A stretch of 49,375 bases of DNA, from assembly GCA_017555595.1 (NCBI GenBank), contig JAFZGC010000146.1, positions 1 to 49,375 on the forward strand, read 5' to 3'. The translations under genes and the position numbers were made by a program. Shown here one piece after another: positions 45,801-49,375 of the stretch (the first letter of the stretch is position 1; the number at the start of each line of letters is the position of its first letter). The DNA comes from Paludibacteraceae bacterium. GTDB lineage: Bacteria > Bacteroidota > Bacteroidia > Bacteroidales > Paludibacteraceae. A model generated the notes under the pieces. It was not told the origin of the DNA. It saw only the letters and a program-made list of their open reading frames with translations, and searched no databases.

Positions 45801-46233
45801 AGCAGAAAGTAGTTGGATAAACGCTGGTGCTCCATATTTGATTGTACCTAGTGAAACAAAGGATTATTTGCTAGTCGAAAATGTTACTATTGTAGAGACT
45901 ACAGGTGAATCTATTGCAAAATCAATCTCAGGTTTGTCAGTAGCGATGCAGGGTGTAATCAACGGTGCTGGCAATACAGATGGTTTATATTGGGTAGGTA
46001 ACGGTGGCTACTTGTATAATGATTCTGCTTCAAAACTTGGTTTGCGTACTTATTTCAATATCACAACTCCATCTGGTATCGCTCCACGCTTGCGTGTCGT
46101 AGCTAGCGAGAATGTTGAGACTGGCATTGATAACATCGTTACAACAGACACCCCTGTTAAGGTTATTGAGAACGGCCAACTCATCATCATCCGTGATGGT
46201 ATTAAGTATAATGTACAAGGACAAAAACTCTAA
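42835..46233 (+). CDS. Large secreted multi-domain protein with starch-binding-like and InlB-B-like repeats
   Basis: A 1132-residue exported protein. Signal peptide 1-20 (FFAALLCALSVQA). A CBM26-like module occupies about 22-115 (CHNWQNANTNTTSWPGTKM), and a related module about 603-690 (CHHWKEGVSGTIWPGDLM). Three InlB-B-type repeats lie between: GYKFLGW (about 321-356), NYEFVNW (395-432) and GYVFEGW (473-510). A CBM48-like segment follows near 705-805 (GSMNDWSARRNRL), then another beta-domain at 818-920. The tail (about 1097-1132, GIDNI...PVKVIENGQLIIIRDGIKYNVQGQKL) is a C-terminal motif I recall from many secreted Bacteroidales proteins. No enzyme motif is seen; glucan binding is inferred. 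A 44-codon gene follows. Confidence 0.82.
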   Translation: MKKSIFLFFAALLCALSVQAKNVYAVNYSLPGNGSNTYCHNWQNANTNTTSWPGTKMTKLADIKAGSCDIYYCTLKAATNDKVIFSSNGSSQSSTFTLDSKYPQPTYANGSWWYSPRLTSAIWGDAQNVSGGYIYFDNTQAQWNDTYIYLIVGHDKYLGYYRLTKLEGTNLYYASLKDLGWGDAKFVVMAGHSSSKSKGSASANTITSLTHFSDAISYGLNTGTSYMITMESGNNCTPISIDWNNDGYEKYNHTQTIYKVINDATTTIDVGTVEITTTKLSGNCNGTKDNSTAIIGTSNKSATADAVQTAVVTLQASAKTGYKFLGWAETADGTIISTNATYTYTATSEKSYYAKFQRVYSVTITNDGNGTTTPTTIQTIAQGENVSITATAATNYEFVNWEITSGSGSFGDAHLAETTFTPTSDATVQANFRSTLTYSLTVQGGTGIKSVSGDNNNVTLGESYDITATLADGYVFEGWTADVAANAEIADAAKANTSVVVKNGSVVLTASATEIMSALTTSNTYDEGTPSIDAPATSVSEIGITTTATITAATDIDYTLASWTLENCVRTDGGADNATTITVKSNGDGAAATVTANYNIIPKITLYFVNSTQWEVVACHHWKEGVSGTIWPGDLMEKVSTVHGFDIYKVKFTELEHDQCIFNNNNNGKQTGNLAVQDGKYYYPETDEWYATVAEIPTPCTDCSDYAIAGSMNDWSARRNRLKVTANNDIVELTLELTAGDYDFKVAGPDGWYGNSGKYEREHSGNAWTYRIKDNENNDEDNARIYVDMTGEYTFTWKISTKELTITYPELPDFSQQTNTILFRPSTDWKKSDARFAAYFFGATAEKWVDMTDADGDGIYEATNPKTNLSVKICCLKSGKTETKWENVKWRSINYEIPTGVENCWVVNDGAWDDATGTWAMPLSNGDNSATIDAAKDQKVTALVNRSFVKDDGYYTLCVPFNMPASLVGKAYQISGLIQKNTDYVEVNLAESSWINAGAPYLIVPSETKDYLLVENVTIVETTGESIAKSISGLSVAMQGVINGAGNTDGLYWVGNGGYLYNDSASKLGLRTYFNITTPSGIAPRLRVVASENVETGIDNIVTTDTPVKVIENGQLIIIRDGIKYNVQGQKL

Positions 46234-46251
46234 TGATAACACCCGTCTATG

Positions 46252-46280
46252 CCCTCCCTTCCCTTTAAGGAGGGGCAGGG
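46252..46280 (+). promoter_or_regulatory. Hairpin between the secreted-protein gene and the peptide gene
   Basis: CCCT and CCCTTCC pair with GGAGGGG and AGGG around a CTTTAA loop, with one bulged C. There is no U-tract, so it may be a processing or partial-termination site that sets peptide levels. Confidence 0.55.
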
Positions 46281-46303
46281 GGTAGGCTAATAATATTGAA
46301 CTT

Positions 46304-46438
46304 ATGAAAAAAGTATATTTAGCGCCTCAGACAGAGGCAATCCAAGTGCTCGGAGAAAATGCCATCATGGCGGCGAGTGTTCCTGTTGGATATCAATTGC
46401 CATTTGGTAACCCTGGTGACGGTGGCCAACCACGCTAA
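46304..46438 (+). CDS. 44-residue peptide with leader-like N-terminus
   Basis: A short gene from ATG 46304 to TAA 46438. The product begins MKKVYLAPQTEAIQVLGENA and continues IMAASVPVGYQLPFGNPGDG, ending GQPR. The first 24 residues are polar/amphipathic and end in an Ala/Met/Ser stretch; the last 20 are rich in Gly, Pro and Gln. I recall many short Bacteroidales open frames with the same plan (MKK-x-Y-x-x-P near the start, a Met/Ala/Ser step, then a Gly/Pro-rich end), but I know of no function. It lies 70 bases after the secreted 1132-residue protein on the same strand. No modifying enzyme or peptidase gene is next to it. Confidence 0.65.
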   Translation: MKKVYLAPQTEAIQVLGENAIMAASVPVGYQLPFGNPGDGGQPR

Positions 46439-46532
46439 CTCTCCCCACCTTAATCAATTTTGTTGTACTTACAGCCATTGGCACTACGTTCCCTTTGGCA
46501 TTTTGTACAAGCCCATTTATCTCTTCCATACC

Positions 46533-46650
46533 AACCGCCCCACCACGGGCGGTTGGTTGTAATTATATATGGTTGGAAAAGTGTAAGAAAATGCCCAAGA
46601 TAATGTTGGAAAAATGTAAAAATTACAAAAAAACATGTTGGAAAAGTGTA
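46533..46650. repeat. Long direct repeat, copy 1
   Basis: A 9-bp hairpin (arms CAACCGCCC/GGGCGGTTG) leads into a 104-base block (46547-46650) that matches 47885-47988 at 102 of 104 positions. Inside are three related 32-33-base units starting GTTGGAAAA at 46572, 46605 and 46637. Confidence 0.92.
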
Positions 46651-46758
46651 AGAAAATGCCATGTTTTGGGTTTCAATATCGTTTGCGCGTTGGGCGTGTA
46701 AAGTGTCTATTTGCTGGGCGGAATTTAACAAAAATCATCGAAAAATGCCCACTTTCAT

Positions 46759-46789
46759 TTGCTCGTATCAGAAAAAATATGTATCTTTG
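46759..46789 (+). promoter_or_regulatory. Orphan promoter ahead of a terminator hairpin
   Basis: TTG at 46759-46761, 20 bases, TATCTTTG at 46782-46789. The transcript would start near 46796 and meet a hairpin ending at 46848, with no gene between. Confidence 0.7.
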
Positions 46790-46813
46790 TATTAAGCGCA
46801 GCGTATTTTGTAT

Positions 46814-46848
46814 AAAAAACAATCGTGTCCTTAAAGGCACGATTGTTT
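46814..46848 (-). terminator. Terminator of the XRE/toxin-like operon
   Basis: An 11-bp stem (46817-46827 with 46838-46848), followed on the minus strand by six U in a row (complement of 46814-46819). It starts 26 bases after the XRE gene's stop codon. It could also stop + strand transcripts. Confidence 0.85.
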
Positions 46849-46874
46849 CTATGTAAGGAGAATTTTGCTATCGA

Positions 46875-47138
46875 CTATATTGTTATGATAGACTCTCCTA
46901 AAGCAGATGAGATTTTTGCTAATGTGGCAAGTGTAAAGTTATGTGTTCCTCCACACCAACGGCTTACCTCTGTTTCTGTATTACCTACAAGATGAGCAAA
47001 TTCTTTTTGTGACATACCTCGTTGTTTCAGTATATTGCTAATCTTGTCTGCTATAGCAAACGACCAATCCACTCGTTGCTTAATCTCGAGTGGAGTGGTT
47101 GTTACTAACTCATCGAATAGTTGTTTTGTCTTGCTCAT
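46875..47138 (-). CDS. XRE-family helix-turn-helix regulator (antitoxin-like)
   Basis: An 87-residue DNA-binding protein with a central Cro/C1-type helix-turn-helix (about 33-80): ISNILKQRGMSQKEFAHLVGNTETEVSRWCGGTHNFTLATLAKISSAL. A short N-terminal extension (MSKTKQLFDELVTTTPLEIK) resembles HigA-type antitoxins. It overlaps the upstream gene by 4 bases (ATGA) and is the second gene of the operon, the usual order of HigBA systems (toxin first). Autoregulation at the promoter 47645-47675 is likely by analogy. A terminator follows at once. Confidence 0.85.
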   Translation of the reverse strand: MSKTKQLFDELVTTTPLEIKQRVDWSFAIADKISNILKQRGMSQKEFAHLVGNTETEVSRWCGGTHNFTLATLAKISSALGESIITI

Positions 47139-47614
47139 AAGTCAAATTTTTGAGTATTGATACCTGATATATCTGTTTTCTCAATAGTGATTTTACCACT
47201 CTTTTCTGCTTGTTTGAGAAGATTGTCTAATTGCTGTAGAGTTATTACGTATCCATTTAGCTCATCATTTTCTTGATATGTTTTAGTATCTTTTATACCT
47301 CCATTACCAACAATCAAAATACTATCTGACAATCGCAAACAATACAATCGTATTTTCAATGGTTCAATAGGAAGGGCTACAACTCGATCACTCATTTTGC
47401 CTTCGTAACGGAAATATCTTTCTAAGAAACCACTAGCTGTCAGCATTTTGTTGATGGCTGTCAATATAATAGATAAGTCATCTTTACGCTCTGCATCTTC
47501 TTTGAACTTGTTCATAAATTTCTCAAATTCAGTTGCTGCGTCACCTTCAAAACAGATAGTAAACAACCCTGCTTTTTCGGTTTTGGTAATCTCTTCAATA
47601 ATAACAGTTGCCAT
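47135..47614 (-). CDS. Toxin-like partner of the XRE regulator, family not certain
   Basis: A 159-residue soluble protein without a signal peptide. The central part (RYEGKMSDRVVALPIEPLKIRLYCLRLSDSILIVGNGGIKDTKTYQENDEL) resembles the strand-rich core of RelE/HigB or Gp49-type mRNA interferases, where a basic-LYC-LR-IL-GGG-K pattern occurs. The C-terminal region (LQQLDNLLKQAEKSGKITIEKTDI) is a helix seen in phage-derived relatives. The product is longer than most HigB toxins (about 100 residues). Its order, 4-base overlap and own promoter argue for a toxin-antitoxin pair, but the family is unproven; a regulatory or phage-defence role is possible. Confidence 0.6.
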   Translation of the reverse strand: MATVIIEEITKTEKAGLFTICFEGDAATEFEKFMNKFKEDAERKDDLSIILTAINKMLTASGFLERYFRYEGKMSDRVVALPIEPLKIRLYCLRLSDSILIVGNGGIKDTKTYQENDELNGYVITLQQLDNLLKQAEKSGKITIEKTDISGINTQKFDL

Positions 47615-47644
47615 ATCTTTTCTTGTTTAATTACAAATTTCGTG

Positions 47645-47675
47645 CAAAGGTAATATATTTTTTTGAAATAATCAA
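47645..47675 (-). promoter_or_regulatory. Promoter of the XRE/toxin-like operon
   Basis: Minus strand: TTG (complement of 47673-47675), 20 bases, TACCTTTG (complement of 47645-47652). It gives a leader of about 25 bases before ATG 47614. Confidence 0.8.
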
Positions 47676-47871
47676 CTTTTATGTTGATTTTTTTTGCTTT
47701 TTCTTCTACTTTAGTGATAATTTCTGCACAAGAGTGGTTAGCTCAGCAATCTCAAAGAACGATCGATTACCAATGGGAGATTCAGCACCACAACCAAATG
47801 CACAAAGCCTACGAAACCTCCTGATAGGTCTTTCTCCCTGCATGCATGTATACACCCACTCCCCATACGAA

Positions 47872-47988
47872 AACCGCCTCACAAGGGCGGTTGGTTGTAA
47901 TTATATATAGTTGGAAAAGTGTCAGAAAATGCCCAAGATAATGTTGGAAAAATGTAAAAATTACAAAAAAACATGTTGGAAAAGTGTA
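47872..47988. repeat. Long direct repeat, copy 2
   Basis: Same orientation and structure as copy 1: a 7-bp hairpin (AACCGCC/GGCGGTT), then the 104-base block 47885-47988 (102/104 identity) with its three GTTGGAAAA units. The two copies enclose the XRE/toxin-like pair. Confidence 0.92.
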
Positions 47989-48004
47989 TTTTTTCATTTT
48001 TATT

Positions 48005-48034
48005 TTGTTGATTAACAGAAAATTACTACCTTTG
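48005..48034 (+). promoter_or_regulatory. Promoter of the AAA ATPase gene
   Basis: TTG at 48005-48007, 19 bases, TACCTTTG at 48027-48034, 20 bases before ATG 48055. It begins only 17 bases after repeat copy 2. Confidence 0.75.
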
Positions 48035-48054
48035 CAGAAAAATTGAGTGAAATT

Positions 48055-49375
48055 ATGCTATATCGCAAGAATGAAAGTCGTATTCGCGAGTTCTTTCGCA
48101 ATGATAAAAGAGCTCTATTAGTGACAGGTGCAAGACAAACAGGAAAGACTTACTCTATTCGCAAAGTAGCGAAGGAGTGCTTTGATGTTGTTGTGGAGAT
48201 AAACTTTGTCGAAAATCCAGAAGCCATTGCCATGTTTAGCAATGTTAACAACTCTCAAGAACTACTTTTGAGAATTAGTGCATTCGCTAAACAACATTTA
48301 ATTCCTCATAAAACAATCATCTTCTTTGACGAGGTGCAAGAATGCAAAGAGATTGTAACTGCCATCAAATTTCTTGTGGACGAAGGTAGTTATCACTATG
48401 TACTAAGCGGATCACTATTAGGCGTAGAACTACACGATATTAGGAGTATTCCTGTCGGGTATCTATCTGTCCTTGAAATGCACCCACTCGACTTGGAAGA
48501 GTTTGCAATCGCACAAGGAGTATCGCCTATAGTTTTGTCTCATCTAAAAGAGTGCTACGACCAACAAAAAGCAGTTGATCATTTAGTACACGACAAGATG
48601 TTGGATCTTCTGCGCCTATATCTCATTATTGGCGGTATGCCTCATGTAGTAGAAACGTATCTAACAACTAATAATCTCAAACGAGTATTGGAAATACAAA
48701 AAGATATTATCCGTCTTTACAAACAAGATATTGCTAAATACGACAAACAACGCAAACTAAATATAGCCGACATATATAACCTCATTCCTTCAGAACTTAA
48801 TGCAAAGAACAAGAGATTCATTCTTAAACAATTGAACGAAAAAGGACGTTTCTCAAAGTACGAAAATAGTTTTGTATGGTTGCAAGATGCAGGAGTGGCA
48901 ATACCTGTATATAATATTGATGAACCCACAGTGCCATTGCTGTTAAGCAAACAGCGTAATCTATTCAAACTATTTTTGAGTGATGTAGGACTATTAGCTG
49001 CTATGTACGCAGGTAATATACAACAAAAATTACTTTCTGGAGAATTAGAAATCAATTTTGGGGCAATCTATGAGAATTTCGCCGCACAGGAATTGTACGC
49101 ACATGGCTTAGCTGGTGACGAACATCAATTATTCTATTTCAACAGCAAACAGCAAGGAGAATTAGATTTTGTAATAGAAAATGATGGCGCTATACTACCT
49201 ATTGAAATCAAATCGGGCAAGGCATATCATCGTCATAATGCACTAAACAATGTATTAAGTAATCAGCAATATGCTATACCAAAAGCCATTGTGTTTAGCA
49301 ACGAAAACGTGGAAGAACAAGATAAAGTGATATATTTCCCTATTTATATGATAATGTTCTTACAAAAACAAGAAC
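48055..49375 (+). CDS. AAA-type ATPase with DUF4143 domain, 3' end outside window
   Basis: At least 440 residues, open to the window edge, so the stop codon is not seen. N-terminal AAA_14-type ATPase: Walker A LLVTGARQTGKTYSIRKV (about 22-39), Walker B KTIIFFDEVQECKEI, sensor-like YVLSGSLLGVEL. The C-terminal part is DUF4143-like: LFLSDVGLLAAMYAG, FGAIYENFAAQELYAHG, LFYFNSKQQGELDFVIENDGAILPIEIKSGKAYHRH. The last segment keeps the E-LDFV-IEIKSGK pattern of PD-(D/E)xK nuclease folds. These proteins are common in accessory regions of Bacteroidales; their function is not established. It directly follows repeat copy 2. Confidence 0.88.
   Translation, partial: MLYRKNESRIREFFRNDKRALLVTGARQTGKTYSIRKVAKECFDVVVEINFVENPEAIAMFSNVNNSQELLLRISAFAKQHLIPHKTIIFFDEVQECKEIVTAIKFLVDEGSYHYVLSGSLLGVELHDIRSIPVGYLSVLEMHPLDLEEFAIAQGVSPIVLSHLKECYDQQKAVDHLVHDKMLDLLRLYLIIGGMPHVVETYLTTNNLKRVLEIQKDIIRLYKQDIAKYDKQRKLNIADIYNLIPSELNAKNKRFILKQLNEKGRFSKYENSFVWLQDAGVAIPVYNIDEPTVPLLLSKQRNLFKLFLSDVGLLAAMYAGNIQQKLLSGELEINFGAIYENFAAQELYAHGLAGDEHQLFYFNSKQQGELDFVIENDGAILPIEIKSGKAYHRHNALNNVLSNQQYAIPKAIVFSNENVEEQDKVIYFPIYMIMFLQKQE

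Larger units (their letters stand above)
46439..46874. other. 436-base segment between the peptide gene and the XRE gene
   Basis: It holds a hairpin and repeat copy 1 (46533-46650), an orphan + strand promoter (46759-46789) and a bidirectional terminator hairpin (46817-46848). The remaining open frames derive from the repeat and are not convincing. Confidence 0.7.
47615..48054. other. 440-base segment between the toxin-like gene and the ATPase gene
   Basis: It holds the promoter of the minus-strand pair, an unassigned stretch (47676-47871) with no convincing gene, repeat copy 2 (47872-47988) and the ATPase promoter (48005-48034). Confidence 0.7.

Noticed and set aside
46572..46660. Three 32-33-base units that look like a short CRISPR array
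   Set aside because: The units are similar along their whole length with no unique spacers, the block is duplicated exactly at 47885-47988, and there are no cas genes.
46450..46731. 93-codon minus-strand frame rich in Phe
   Set aside because: It is a translation of repeat copy 1; the same peptide appears at copy 2, so it reflects repeat DNA and not a gene.
47730..47755. Sequence resembling a tRNA D-arm (GTGGTTAGCTCAGCA)
   Set aside because: No acceptor, anticodon or T-arm can be folded around it.
47608..47910. 100-codon + strand frame between the toxin-like gene and repeat copy 2
   Set aside because: It starts inside the promoter of the minus-strand operon, has odd composition and ends in the repeat; no family resemblance.

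Overview
The window is chromosomal DNA from a member of the order Bacteroidales (Bacteroidota). Three things point there. Promoters follow the Bacteroidota consensus (TTG, 20 bases, TAnnTTTG; 13 of the 14 listed have exactly 20) and genes lack strong Shine-Dalgarno sites. Gene content includes a Bacteroidales-type TonB, a 'carboxypeptidase-regulatory domain + beta-barrel' receptor, a DUF5686-type outer-membrane protein, and a DUF6922/AbiEii pair. The tuf - tRNA-Trp - secE - nusG - rplKAJL - rpoBC order is the conserved one. I cannot name a genus from sequence alone.

Layout. 1-12.3 kb: a tightly packed translation/transcription block (3' part of tuf, tRNA-Trp, secE, nusG, L11, L1, L10, L7/L12, rpoB, rpoC), with an intrinsic terminator between rplL and rpoB and another after rpoC. 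12.5-13.4 kb: an AraC-type regulator. 13.4-19.2 kb, minus strand: rpmH, rbfA, a LolC/E-type permease, a lipoprotein, xerD and a DUF5686-type protein, several with 4-base overlaps. 19.4-26.4 kb: a secreted choloylglycine-hydrolase-like enzyme; ddl with a polyprenyl synthase and a conserved hypothetical; 5-formyl-THF cyclo-ligase; a propeller-like lipoprotein; a second polyprenyl synthase. 26.5-29.9 kb, minus: prs, an M28 peptidase lipoprotein, sufC and a short sufD. 30-33.8 kb: a small glycan-type cluster (FemAB/GNAT-like protein, asparagine-synthase-like protein, Wzx-type flippase). 34-41.1 kb: tonB, recG, a large TonB-dependent-receptor-like barrel and aroC.

41.1-49.4 kb is accessory. It holds an AbiE-like toxin/antitoxin pair between 44-bp direct repeats, a 1132-residue secreted repeat protein followed by a 44-codon peptide gene, an XRE regulator with a toxin-like partner between two nearly identical 104-bp repeats, an orphan promoter with a terminator (possible small RNA), and an AAA ATPase/DUF4143 gene cut by the window end.

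The most unusual signal is a set of short tandem repeats with periods of mostly 7, 8 or 11 bp, none a multiple of three. They lie between genes and also inside conserved genes (ddl, recG, aroC twice, the DUF5686 gene twice) without breaking the frames. In aroC they sit beside REP-like palindromes and displace an N-terminal segment that is normally conserved.
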